A stretch of DNA of 64,000 bases from the NCBI RefSeq assembly GCF_028595265.1, contig NZ_JAQQXP010000001.1, positions 2,232,001 to 2,296,000 on the forward strand, in the 5' to 3' direction. The notes beneath the pieces were generated by a model that saw only the letters and a program-made list of their open reading frames with translations, was not told the origin of the DNA and made no database searches. The DNA is from Alteromonas gilva (GTDB lineage Bacteria; Pseudomonadota; Gammaproteobacteria; Enterobacterales; Alteromonadaceae). Shown in pieces: positions 9,951-18,296 of the stretch; positions within the stretch are counted from its first letter, which is position 1; each line of letters starts with the position of its first letter. Made by a program: the position numbers and the translations under genes.

Positions 9951-9979
9951 AAAAAAAGCCCGGATTTCCGGGCTTTTTT
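9951..9979 (+). terminator. rho-independent terminator after the DUF3466 gene
   Basis: AAGCCCGG/CCGGGCTT stem with an ATTT loop, preceded by an A run and followed by TTTTTT, about 30 bases after the stop codon. Confidence 0.9.
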
Positions 9980-10381
9980 GTAAGCTGACATTTGGATAAG
10001 GTTTATCAAAACACCGGGGAATGGGCATTGGCGAAGTACAGCACATTTAACCTGCCGTCAGGTCGCTGCTCACGGATACACAATAGCGTCAACGAAGAGG
10101 TTGGGGTTTACTTTTTAATGCTGATACCAACTTGCTGTAGTTTTTAGATCTTTTTATTTTAGTGATTGAAACAATTATGCAAAAAAAGTGTAACGTTAAA
10201 TAACACTTTATTTCAATTAATTGCAGAATATCAAGCGTTATAATTAGTAAAAGGGGTTGAACCGAGCTTAGCATTGCACTATTAAATTAGTAGTGTTCAG
10301 AAAAAGCCACACTACCACTAAAATGTATCGAGTCGTTGGCTGCTACTGGACACTGTTAAACCCAACCAAAGAGGCTAATCA
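9980..10381. other. intergenic leader region upstream of rmf
   Basis: About 400 bases without a convincing gene. The distal half is AT-rich and contains a TATAAT at 10239-10244, but no well-spaced -35 hexamer is visible. The rmf promoter should lie here; in E. coli rmf is controlled by growth rate and ppGpp, which cannot be read from this sequence. The only open frame is a short antisense one with no recognisable product. Confidence 0.4.
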
Positions 10382-10558
10382 ATGAAAAGACAAAAAAGAG
10401 ATAAACTGACTCGTGCCCACGCTAAAGGTTATCAGGCTGGAATTAGCGGTCGCTCTAAAGATATATGTCCATTTCAAACGATTGAAACACGTTCACAGTG
10501 GTTAGGCGGGTACAGGGAGGCCATGGAGGACCGCCAAACAGGAATGGTGGTTCGATAA
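10382..10558 (+). CDS. rmf: ribosome modulation factor Rmf
   Basis: Small basic protein of 58 residues that converts 70S ribosomes to inactive 100S dimers in stationary phase. The translation begins MKRQKRDKLTRAHAKGYQAG and continues with the conserved GRSKDICPFQ and SQWLGGYREAMEDR blocks, aligning almost without gaps to E. coli Rmf. It lies immediately upstream of the convergent fabA, the same neighbour pair as in E. coli. A terminator follows 14 bases after the stop. Confidence 0.97.
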   Translation: MKRQKRDKLTRAHAKGYQAGISGRSKDICPFQTIETRSQWLGGYREAMEDRQTGMVVR

Positions 10559-10571
10559 CATCTCTTTAGTC

Positions 10572-10594
10572 AAAGCCCCTTAAAGGGGCTTTTT
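10572..10594. terminator. bidirectional terminator between rmf and fabA
   Basis: AGCCCCT (10574-10580) and AGGGGCT (10584-10590) form a compact hairpin, followed by TTTTT on the plus strand and flanked by A residues on the left, so it can serve both convergent genes. Confidence 0.9.
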
Positions 10595-10605
10595 AATGAA
10601 TAAAA

Positions 10606-11124
10606 TTAAAATGCGCTCGTATCCTGGAATAACCCCACTTTGAGATCTTTCGCAGCGTATATTTCACGGCCATCAACCTCAACAATACCATCAGCCAGAC
10701 CCATAAAAAGACGACGTTTAACAACGCGCTTCATTTGAATTTTATAGGTGACTTTTTTTGCTGTCGGTAAAATTTGGCCGGTAAATTTCACTTCACCCAC
10801 ACCCAGGGCACGCCCTTTACCAGGACCGCCGCTCCAGCCCAGAAAGAAACCGACTAACTGCCACATTGCGTCCAGGCCTAAACACCCGGGCATAACCGGA
10901 TCGCCAGGAAAGTGACAATCGAAGAACCATAAATCAGGTGTGATATCCAGTTCGGCAATAATTTCACCTTTATTATGCTCGCCGCCATCTTCGGTGATAC
11001 GAGCAATTCGGTCCATCATAAGCATATTGGGTGCCGGTAACTGACTATTGCCCGGGCCGAACATTTCACCTCGACTACAGGCCAAAAGGTCTTCTTTGGT
11101 GAAGCTTGATTGTTTTGTTGTCAT
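10606..11124 (-). CDS. fabA: 3-hydroxydecanoyl-ACP dehydratase/isomerase
   Basis: Hot-dog fold enzyme that dehydrates 3-hydroxydecanoyl-ACP and isomerises trans-2- to cis-3-decenoyl-ACP, the branch point to unsaturated fatty acids. The start is set at the internal ATG 11124 (MTTKQSSFTKEDLLACSRGE), which matches the E. coli N-terminus and has GGGA upstream; 20 further residues encoded upstream have no counterpart in the family. The active-site His and Asp are at 71 and 85 within WFFDCHFPGDPVMPGCLGLD. Length is 172 residues, as usual. In other gammaproteobacteria it is controlled by FadR/FabR; no site was identified here. Confidence 0.97.
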   Translation of the reverse strand: MTTKQSSFTKEDLLACSRGEMFGPGNSQLPAPNMLMMDRIARITEDGGEHNKGEIIAELDITPDLWFFDCHFPGDPVMPGCLGLDAMWQLVGFFLGWSGGPGKGRALGVGEVKFTGQILPTAKKVTYKIQMKRVVKRRLFMGLADGIVEVDGREIYAAKDLKVGLFQDTSAF

Positions 11125-11344
11125 TTTGTTCCCATCGAAATTCGTAAACGTGGCTAATTTAGCGAACACTTGTACGCTAAACAACTCTGAACAGTCATTT
11201 TTTTACTGATTTACGCTATGCTACATTAATATCAGGCTGGATTGATGAAAACATCACCAGTACAGGGCAATCAGTACTGTTATTTGTTGATGCAACACTG
11301 CATTATGCCCTTGAACAAACACACCCGGATAGAAAACTCAGGTT

Positions 11345-11602
11345 ATGTCAGAATCGAAAAAAACGCCCCGCAGTAATGCTGATAAACAAAAGCGCTTCAG
11401 AGACCGCCAGCGTGCGGCCGGTAAAAAGCAGGTGAGGGGATATGTATCGCCCGAAGCGCTTAGTTGCTATGAAGAAATCCAGGAGAAAACCGGTTGGAGT
11501 GACAGCGAGGTGTTGTCCAACTCACTGCGTTTAATGTATGCCGCTTATCGTTGTGGGCAGGTAAAGTTACTTAACGAATGGTTAAAAGACCATAAGCGCT
11601 AG
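11345..11602 (+). CDS. small basic protein, possible ribbon-helix-helix DNA-binding protein
   Basis: Protein of 85 residues with a Lys/Arg-rich N-terminus (NADKQKRFRDRQRAAGKK), a beta-strand-like segment VRGYVSPEAL and two helices (YEEIQEKTGWSDSEVLSNSLRLM). This is the order expected of a ribbon-helix-helix or CopB-like repressor. It has no partner toxin. It sits between fabA and the 3' end of the CRY-DASH gene, separated from the latter by 10 bases and on the opposite strand. The family is not recognised with certainty, and the DNA-binding role is inference. Confidence 0.6.
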   Translation: MSESKKTPRSNADKQKRFRDRQRAAGKKQVRGYVSPEALSCYEEIQEKTGWSDSEVLSNSLRLMYAAYRCGQVKLLNEWLKDHKR

Positions 11603-11612
11603 GACACCCACT

Positions 11613-12899
11613 TTAGCCGGCCCAGAGTTTTCTGAAGCTATCCTGCGGATCGTACATGGCCGCTTGCCTGGCAATATTAAATTGCCTGAGGCCACGGGGG
11701 TCGCTGCCAACGCCGGCCAGATATTGCCAGTTCCCCCAGTTTGCGCCCACATCGTAATCAATCAGTTGTTGTTCAAAATAAGCAGCGCCATAACGCCAGT
11801 CCTGCCGGAGTTCGTTAATTAAATAACTTGCGACCCACTGGCGGCCGCGATTAGACATATAGCCCGTTGCATTGAGCTGACGCATACAGGCGTTTATGTG
11901 CGCATTGGCAGTGGTGCCGTTTTGCCAGTTATGCAGCGCATCACCGGCTTTAGGTGCAGCTGTGGATGAGTGTTGTAAACCGCCATAAGTAAACCAGTCT
12001 CTGCCATGTTTTCGCTGTAACCACCAAAAAAACTCCCGCCACAGTAATTCAAAATACAACCAGTAGGTTGACTCATTAGCAGTGACCTGTTTTTCAAATT
12101 TATGCAGTTCACTCACCACGTATTTTACCGACAGGCAACCGGATGCCAGCCAGGCCGAAAACTTGCTTGAGTAATGCCACCCCTCCAGACCGTTGCGGGT
12201 TGACTTGTAATCCGCAATGCCCTGGCTTTCAAAAAAATAATGATGTAACTGCTTGCGCCCGGCGGTTTCTCCGCCGTTAAACGAAGAGGCAGAGCCATGA
12301 TGCAAGGGTAATCCCTGCCAGTCTGTCTGAATCAACTCAGCGGGGGGTGGCGGTATAGCTACCGGCCTGGCAATGGATTTGAGCGGGTTGAGATGTTTCT
12401 CGATTTTTTTACGAAAAGGCGAAAATTTGTCGGGCATTTCGCTAATTGAAAACGGCAACACTTCCGGCTCAAATAAACTGTTGTTGTGCGCGCTAATGGT
12501 TGTGAGATCGGGGATGTGCTGCTTAATCTTGTCTATCTGGTCACGCTCTTCAAAGCCCGGATGCTCACCAAACCCGAGTACGGTGACATCATATTGTTGA
12601 ATGAGCGTCATCAGTTGACTAACCGGTTCACCCACCACAACCAGTAAATTCTGATGATAGCCCTCAAGCTGCCGGTTTAAATCAATCAGCGACTCGTAAA
12701 TAAACTGCTGCCGGTGAATCCCCATGCGGGAACAGCCAAAGGCGTCTGGTATAAACCAGTGAGGGTCGATGCAATACACCAGAATCACGCGATCGGTACA
12801 CGCAGCCAACCGGGCCAGCGCGGGTTGGTCGTCTAAGCGTAGGTCGTGGCGAAACCAGTAAAGTCCGGTTGAAAGTCCGGTTGATTGAGTATTTTTCAT
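11613..12899 (-). CDS. CRY-DASH type cryptochrome/photolyase
   Basis: Flavoprotein of 428 residues in the photolyase superfamily. The N-terminal alpha/beta antenna domain starts LYWFRHDLRLDDQPAL, with the DASH-type segment RMGIHRQQFIYESLIDL. The C-terminal FAD domain has SGCLSVKYVVSEL, LLWREFFWWLQRKHG and NATGYMSNRGRQWVASYL, and ends with the DASH hallmark NWGNWQYLAGVGSDPR. DASH proteins repair CPDs in single-stranded or looped DNA and bind MTHF and FAD. The gene is divergent from the CPD photolyase with a gap of about 140 bases, so the two may share a control region. Slightly short for the family, but all domains are present. Confidence 0.92.
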   Translation of the reverse strand: MKNTQSTGLSTGLYWFRHDLRLDDQPALARLAACTDRVILVYCIDPHWFIPDAFGCSRMGIHRQQFIYESLIDLNRQLEGYHQNLLVVVGEPVSQLMTLIQQYDVTVLGFGEHPGFEERDQIDKIKQHIPDLTTISAHNNSLFEPEVLPFSISEMPDKFSPFRKKIEKHLNPLKSIARPVAIPPPPAELIQTDWQGLPLHHGSASSFNGGETAGRKQLHHYFFESQGIADYKSTRNGLEGWHYSSKFSAWLASGCLSVKYVVSELHKFEKQVTANESTYWLYFELLWREFFWWLQRKHGRDWFTYGGLQHSSTAAPKAGDALHNWQNGTTANAHINACMRQLNATGYMSNRGRQWVASYLINELRQDWRYGAAYFEQQLIDYDVGANWGNWQYLAGVGSDPRGLRQFNIARQAAMYDPQDSFRKLWAG

Positions 12900-13036
12900 A
12901 TCAGTTCTACGCTTTTCCTATGCGTTGGGTTTAACCCATTGTCGATTTTATTTAGCAGGTAGAAATACCTCACAACGCAGATCGATTTTTGTTAATGCAC
13001 GTATTATGTGAATAAATAAAATAAAGGACCTAAATT

Positions 13037-14476
13037 GTGACCCAGCCTGTTTGTATCGTTTGGTTTCGCCAGGATTTACGCGTTGTTGATAATCCTGCAC
13101 TCCAGGCCGCTGTTGATCATGGCACTATCATTCCCGTTTATATATTTGATACCTCCCTCGACGAAGAAGACAGCCCGGGTGGCGCCTCCAGATGGTGGTT
13201 GCACCATTCGTTGTCAGCGTTAAATAAACGCTTAAATTCCCACTTACAGTTTTATTCGGGCGATCCAAAAACACTGTTGCCTGAGCTGGTTGATAAGTAC
13301 GGGGCCAGTGCGGTTTTCTGGAACCGGTGCTACGAACCCGCCGCGATTGAGCGGGACAAGATAATCAAGCACGATCTGCGCGAAAAAGACTGTCTGGTTG
13401 CCAGTTTTAACGCCTCGTTATTGTGGGAGCCCATGAGCATCAGAAAACAGGATGGAGGCGTGTACCGGGTATTCACCCCTTATTATCGGAAGGGCTGTCT
13501 GCAGGCCCCGGCACCGCGTTATCCGGCCGGAGCGCCAGAGCGCATAACCTATACCGATGCCAAGGCAAACTCAGGCCCCAGCCAACACACGCTGGAAGCG
13601 GCTGACTTACTCCCCGATATCAGCTGGGACAGTGAATTTCCTGCCCACTGGACACCTGGCGAAGACGGTGCGTCTGACAAGTTAAGCGTATTTATTAAGC
13701 AGGCTGCCAAGGGTTACAAGACCCAGCGGGATATTCCGTCGGCCAGTGGTACGTCACGGTTGTCGCCGCATTTACATTTTGGCGAGATATCTCCTAATCA
13801 GGTGTGGTATGCCTTGTTAAGTGCATTTGACGATCAGGGTAGCAGCGATCTTGACTGCTTTTTAAGTGAACTGGGCTGGCGTGAGTTCAGCTACTATTTG
13901 TTGTTTCATTTTCCCGATATCACCCACCAGAATTTCAACAAACAGTTCGATAAGTTTCGTTGGCGTAATGACCAGGACGATTTTACCGCCTGGTGCCAGG
14001 GCAATACTGGTATTCCCATTGTGGATGCGGGAATGCGTGAACTGTGGCAAACCGGCTACGTACACAATCGGGTGCGCATGGTCGTAGGGTCGTTTTTAGT
14101 TAAAAACTTACTGACTGACTGGCGTAAAGGTGAACGCTGGTTCTGGGATTGTCTGGTTGATGCCGACCGTGCAAGCAATGCTGCCAGTTGGCAGTGGGTT
14201 GCCGGTTCCGGTGCCGATGCCGCGCCATATTTTCGTATTTTCAACCCAGTGCTCCAGGGCGAAAAATTTGATAAGCAAGGTGACTACGTGAAGCGTTATT
14301 GTCCGGAGCTTGCCAACCTTCCCAACAAATACCTGCACAAACCCTGGGAAGCACCGCAGGACGTGTTGAAGAAAGCCGGCATTACCCTTGGTAAGGATTA
14401 CCCCAAACCAATTGCCGATTTAAAACAAAGCAGAAAGCGGGCGCTGGATGCTTTTGCTGATACCAAGGATAATTAA
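13037..14476 (+). CDS. phrB: class I deoxyribodipyrimidine (CPD) photolyase
   Basis: Light-driven repair of cyclobutane pyrimidine dimers with FADH-. It has 479 residues. The N-terminal antenna-binding domain begins IVWFRQDLRVVDNPAL. The FAD domain shows SRLSPHLHFGEISPNQVW, FLSELGWREFSYYLLFHFP, VDAGMRELWQTGYVHNRVRM and the class I signature ASNAASWQWVAGSGADAAPY followed by FRIFNP. The GTG start is supported by AAGGA eight bases upstream. The stop overlaps the next ATG as TAATG, so it is coupled to the FeS photolyase gene. Confidence 0.95.
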   Translation: MTQPVCIVWFRQDLRVVDNPALQAAVDHGTIIPVYIFDTSLDEEDSPGGASRWWLHHSLSALNKRLNSHLQFYSGDPKTLLPELVDKYGASAVFWNRCYEPAAIERDKIIKHDLREKDCLVASFNASLLWEPMSIRKQDGGVYRVFTPYYRKGCLQAPAPRYPAGAPERITYTDAKANSGPSQHTLEAADLLPDISWDSEFPAHWTPGEDGASDKLSVFIKQAAKGYKTQRDIPSASGTSRLSPHLHFGEISPNQVWYALLSAFDDQGSSDLDCFLSELGWREFSYYLLFHFPDITHQNFNKQFDKFRWRNDQDDFTAWCQGNTGIPIVDAGMRELWQTGYVHNRVRMVVGSFLVKNLLTDWRKGERWFWDCLVDADRASNAASWQWVAGSGADAAPYFRIFNPVLQGEKFDKQGDYVKRYCPELANLPNKYLHKPWEAPQDVLKKAGITLGKDYPKPIADLKQSRKRALDAFADTKDN

Positions 14477-16008
14477 TGGCAGGTGTATTGCGTTTAATAA
14501 TGGGCGATCAGCTCAGCACTTCAATGTCGAGTTTGTCTGACTGCAATAAAGAGCAGGACACTATTTTACTTGCCGAGGTCCGCGAGGAAGCCACCTATGT
14601 AAAGCACCACAAAAAGAAAATCGTATTGATATTTTCGGCTATGCGCCACTTTGCCCGTGCATTACAAGAAGATGGCTATAAGGTGGTTTATCGCCATTAC
14701 GACGACAGTGATAATCAGGGCTCGTTGTTAAAAGAAGTGCAGCTGGCAACTCAGCAGCACCAGTACGATAAAGTGGTGGTTAGCTTTCCGGGTGAATATC
14801 GACTGCTAAAAAGCATGCAACAGTGGCAGTCACAGCTGGGTTTAACGGTTGAGATTCGTGATGACGATCGCTTTATTGCGACGCTGGAGCATTTTAAAGA
14901 TTGGGCTGATGGTCGCAAGCAGTGGCGCATGGAGTATTTTTACCGGGATATGCGTCGCTATACCGGCTTGCTCATGGAAGGGGATTCACCGGCAGGGGGT
15001 AAATGGAATTTTGATCAGGACAATCGCAAGGCGATGCCGGCCGATGTTACGCCGCCCAAACCTTACACGGTTAAGCCGGACAACATCACGCAGCAAGTCA
15101 TTGACCTGGTTGAGCATCATTTTAGCGATCATATGGGCAGCGCCGTCGATTTTAACTATGCGGTGACGCGAGAGCAGGCACTGGAGGTACTGGAACAATT
15201 TATTACCGAGCGGCTGGGTAAGTTTGGTGATTATCAGGATGCCATGCGCGAGGGTAATGTCTGGTTGTTTCATTCGCATTTATCTTTTTATCTTAACTGC
15301 GGGCTTTTGCTGCCGATGGAGGTAATGAAACGCGCCGAGCAGGCCTACTTTAATGATGATGCACCACTGAATGCGGTAGAGGGGTTTATTCGCCAGATTT
15401 TAGGCTGGCGCGAATATGTACGCGGCTTTTACTGGCACTGTATGCCAACGCTGCAAAAAGACAATTATTTTGAGCATAGTCGTCAGCTTCCCGACTTTTA
15501 CTGGACCGGGCATACCAACATGAATTGTATGCGCCAGTGCATTACTGATACCCGCCAACATGCCTATGCACACCATATTCAACGCCTGATGGTAGTGGGT
15601 AACTTTAGTTTGCTGGCGGGACTGGCACCAGAAGCGGTTAATGCCTGGTATTTGCAGGTGTATGCCGACGCTTATGAATGGGTAGAAATGCCCAACGTAA
15701 GCGGTATGATCTTATTTGCCGACGGCGGCAAACTGGCCAGTAAGCCTTACGTAGCCAGTGGTCAGTACATTAACCGTATGTCTGACTACTGCAAAAACTG
15801 TGGTTACGCGGTGAGTAAAAAAACCGGTAAAAATGCCTGCCCGTTTAATTATCTTTACTGGGATTTTATTATTAAACACCGCGATAAGCTAACGGGTAAT
15901 CATCGCATGGGGCTTATCTACAAGAGTCTTGAGCGAATGTCCGATGATACTATTGAGGCAATGCAGGAGCAGGCGCAGCAACTGCTGTCCTCAATTGATG
16001 ATGCGTAA
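14476..16008 (+). CDS. FeS-type bacterial cryptochrome/(6-4) photolyase (FeS-BCP, CryPro)
   Basis: Photolyase of 510 residues in the prokaryotic (6-4) photolyase group, which carries FAD, a lumazine antenna and a 4Fe-4S cluster. The opening LRLIMGDQLS and the EVREEATYVKHHKKKIVLIFSAMRHF-type antenna domain are typical of the group. Four cysteines at 351, 439, 442 and 455 sit one residue from the cluster ligands of Agrobacterium PhrB (350, 438, 441, 454), the last three within YCKNCGY and NACPFN. The FAD domain has LGWREYVRGFYW and MVVGNFSLLAG. It overlaps phrB by one base and the DUF2256 gene by a few, indicating one operon for two different UV lesions. Confidence 0.94.
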   Translation: MAGVLRLIMGDQLSTSMSSLSDCNKEQDTILLAEVREEATYVKHHKKKIVLIFSAMRHFARALQEDGYKVVYRHYDDSDNQGSLLKEVQLATQQHQYDKVVVSFPGEYRLLKSMQQWQSQLGLTVEIRDDDRFIATLEHFKDWADGRKQWRMEYFYRDMRRYTGLLMEGDSPAGGKWNFDQDNRKAMPADVTPPKPYTVKPDNITQQVIDLVEHHFSDHMGSAVDFNYAVTREQALEVLEQFITERLGKFGDYQDAMREGNVWLFHSHLSFYLNCGLLLPMEVMKRAEQAYFNDDAPLNAVEGFIRQILGWREYVRGFYWHCMPTLQKDNYFEHSRQLPDFYWTGHTNMNCMRQCITDTRQHAYAHHIQRLMVVGNFSLLAGLAPEAVNAWYLQVYADAYEWVEMPNVSGMILFADGGKLASKPYVASGQYINRMSDYCKNCGYAVSKKTGKNACPFNYLYWDFIIKHRDKLTGNHRMGLIYKSLERMSDDTIEAMQEQAQQLLSSIDDA

Positions 16009-16147
16009 GTCAGAATTACCCAGCAAAGTGTGTCCGGTATGCCAGCGGCCCTTTGTGTGGCGTAAAAAGTGGCAAAAAAACTGGCCGGATGTGAAATATT
16101 GCTCGCGGCGCTGCAGCAGCGCTCGCAACCGCCAGCAACAGGCGTAA
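16001..16147 (+). CDS. DUF2256 zinc-finger-like protein
   Basis: Small protein of 48 residues with the full DUF2256 pattern: LPSKVCPVCQRPFVWRKKW, then a second Cys pair in VKYCSRRCSSAR. The two pairs can bind one zinc ion. The start (ATG 16001, or ATG 15998 just before it) lies inside the last codons of the FeS photolyase gene, so translation is probably coupled. DUF2256 genes are repeatedly found beside photolyase/cryptochrome genes, but the role is unknown; a nucleic-acid or redox accessory function is only a guess. A longer upstream reading frame would overlap the photolyase gene by 80 bases and is not needed. Confidence 0.88.
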   Translation: MRKSELPSKVCPVCQRPFVWRKKWQKNWPDVKYCSRRCSSARNRQQQA

Positions 16148-16234
16148 CAGAAAGTCGTTATGCTGCTTGATAACTTACGGGATATGTCGTGAGTATTGCT
16201 CAATCGGACTCAAATAATGAAATTGTCAATACGC

Positions 16235-16263
16235 AGCAAAGATATCTTTTGCTACTATAGTAG
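16235..16263. promoter_or_regulatory. two overlapping palindromes upstream of the zinc peptidase gene
   Basis: AGCAAA-GATATCT-TTTGCT (16235-16253) is an inverted repeat and runs into the perfect 12-base palindrome CTACTATAGTAG (16252-16263), about 60 bases before the peptidase start. Possible operator; the binding protein is unknown. Confidence 0.35.
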
Positions 16264-16321
16264 TGTAGGTTAGAGCGGCGCAGCGGTCTGTTGCGCAGTC
16301 CTTGATTTAGAAGATTATTAT

Positions 16322-17395
16322 TTGAAAACATATACCTGCCAGTGTGGCAATACATTATATTTCGCCAATAGTCTGTGCCTGACGTGTCAACGCCCGGTGG
16401 GGTTTTTGTCTGATGCTCAGGTGATTTCTTCCTGCGACATTGACGCTGAAGGGCACTGGATTGCCACGGTAAACGGTCGTGCGTACCGCCAGTGCCGTAA
16501 TTATGCAGTCACGAATATTTGTAACTGGCTCATCCCGCAGGATAAACAACAAGCCTTATGCGATGCCTGTGCGCTCACTGATACCATTCCGGATCAGTCA
16601 AAACCCGACAACAAAACCCTGTGGTTCCGGATGGAGCAGGCAAAACGCCATTTACTCTACACCCTGTATAAACTGAAGCTACCGGTTGTGGGCAAACGTG
16701 ATGCTCCTGACGGTATGTCGTTTCGTTTTCTGGAAGATCAGGAAGAAGCGCTGTTTGGCAGAGAACTGACCGTTAAAAATAGCGTCATCACCGGTCACAG
16801 CGATGGCGTGATCACCATCAATATTAAAGAGGCCGAAGCCAGTAAGCGGCTCGAAATGCGCGAAATGATGAACGAGCGTTATCGCACATTAATTGGTCAC
16901 TTCAGACATGAGTCGGGCCATTATTACTGGGATAAACTGGTGAAGAACAGCGCTCATCTCGATGACTTCAGGCAGCTATTTGGTGATGAGCGCCAGGACT
17001 ATCAAAAATCGCTGGAGCGCTACTACGCAGAGGGCCCGGCTAAAAACTGGTATCAGCAGTGTATTAGCGCTTACGCCAGCATGCATCCCTGGGAAGACTG
17101 GGCCGAAACATGGGCACACTATTTACACATGGTAGACACGCTGGAAACCGCCCATGAGTACCAGACAAGCCTTGAAAACATCACACTGTCGAACCCGTTA
17201 ATTGACGAATATCCTTATTCGCCGAGCTTTAACGAAAAAACCTTCGATACGCTGTTAGATGACTGGGATAAGCTCACAACACTGCTTAACGCATTGAATC
17301 GCAGCATGGGGCTGGACGACGCTTATCCGTTTGTACTAACGCCGCCAGCCCGCGAAAAACTGCATTTTATTCACTTATTAGTCAGAGAATCCTGA
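16322..17395 (+). CDS. putative zinc-binding metallopeptidase with N-terminal zinc ribbon
   Basis: Protein of 357 residues. The N-terminal zinc ribbon has YTCQCGNTLYF plus CLTCQRP, and further Cys residues follow in NYAVTNICNWL and ALCDACAL. The C-terminal catalytic domain carries GHFRHESGHYYWDKL (an HExxH-type HESGH) and the downstream acidic WEDWAETWAHYLH helix expected of the third zinc ligand. This matches the zinc-ribbon plus Peptidase_Mx architecture. No signal peptide, so cytosolic. The TTG start is the only one that gives the complete zinc ribbon. Its 3' end overlaps the convergent Anbu gene by 25 bases. Members are often encoded near ATP-grasp/alpha-E/Anbu genes, which supports a shared pathway; the substrate is unknown. 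Confidence 0.85.
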   Translation: MKTYTCQCGNTLYFANSLCLTCQRPVGFLSDAQVISSCDIDAEGHWIATVNGRAYRQCRNYAVTNICNWLIPQDKQQALCDACALTDTIPDQSKPDNKTLWFRMEQAKRHLLYTLYKLKLPVVGKRDAPDGMSFRFLEDQEEALFGRELTVKNSVITGHSDGVITINIKEAEASKRLEMREMMNERYRTLIGHFRHESGHYYWDKLVKNSAHLDDFRQLFGDERQDYQKSLERYYAEGPAKNWYQQCISAYASMHPWEDWAETWAHYLHMVDTLETAHEYQTSLENITLSNPLIDEYPYSPSFNEKTFDTLLDDWDKLTTLLNALNRSMGLDDAYPFVLTPPAREKLHFIHLLVRES

Positions 17396-18129
17396 TTTTT
17401 TTCCCACTCAAATCGCGGTAATTGATCGAACGCCTTGCGCAGACCGTCGGTCCATTGCTTTTGGGTTGACTTATACATTGGACTGTTGAGTGAGTAGGAA
17501 TTGTGAAAGGGCGCTTCCAGGCTATCATTTTCATAAATTGCCAGTTCAATCGGTGGTCCCACCGATATATTACTGCGTATCGTCGAGTCCAGCGACACCA
17601 GGGCGCAGCGCGCGGCATCTTCGAGGGTCGTCGACTTTGCTATAATCCTGTCCAGAATGGGTTTGCCATACTTGGTTTCGCCAATTTGCAGATAAGGCGT
17701 ATCTTCTGATGCGCTGATAAAGTTACCCTGGGGATAAATATGGAAAATCTCCGTTGCCTGGCCATTAATCTGGCCGCCCAGAATAAAGTTAGACTCAGCG
17801 CTGGTATTGGATTTCTCCATGCCTTTTGCATGCAGTTGTTGCTCACGCTGACTCAGCTTACCGATATACTGCGCTACCTCATAAAGTTGTTTGCCCTGGC
17901 GCAAATCAAACTCTGCCTCGGGATCATTGAGATCGCGGTTGATGGCATTTAGCACCGCCTGAGACGTAGCCAGACTGCCTGAGGTCATTAGCACACAGAC
18001 CCGCTCTCCGGGCCAACAATAGCGGCGCATTTTACTGTAGGTGGCGACATGATCCACTCCTGCATTGGTGCGTGAGTCTGACGCTAACACTAAACCGCGA
18101 TTTACTTTTACAGCTAAACAATAAGTCAC
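17371..18129 (-). CDS. Anbu (proteasome-type, HslV-related) self-compartmentalising protease
   Basis: Protein of 252 residues in the Ntn-hydrolase fold. After Met removal the N-terminal nucleophile is Thr (MTYCLAVKVNRGLVLASDSR), with Asp18 and Lys33 in the positions of proteasomal Asp17 and Lys33. Further conserved stretches are TNAGVDHVATYSKMRRY, TSGSLATSQAV, FILGGQI and YGKPILDRI. Anbu (ancestral beta subunit) forms open rings or helices and is normally clustered with a permuted ATP-grasp protein, an alpha-E protein and a transglutaminase. The first two are here, transcribed divergently from a gap of about 170 bases. No ATPase partner is visible. The physiological substrate is unknown. Confidence 0.92.
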   Translation of the reverse strand: MTYCLAVKVNRGLVLASDSRTNAGVDHVATYSKMRRYCWPGERVCVLMTSGSLATSQAVLNAINRDLNDPEAEFDLRQGKQLYEVAQYIGKLSQREQQLHAKGMEKSNTSAESNFILGGQINGQATEIFHIYPQGNFISASEDTPYLQIGETKYGKPILDRIIAKSTTLEDAARCALVSLDSTIRSNISVGPPIELAIYENDSLEAPFHNSYSLNSPMYKSTQKQWTDGLRKAFDQLPRFEWEKNQDSLTNK

Positions 18130-18296
18130 TCGTGACTCTCTTGGTTAATTAGACACTTTATAAACATAGAATGTATTGATTTTAGGTATTTTTCCAGAGC
18201 AAATTGTCATCAATTTGTCATTAATTTCATTGCATTTTAGTCCGAAAGCCGTTTAGATGGGTATTGAATGTTATAGAAAGACGCTAAGGATTGTAA

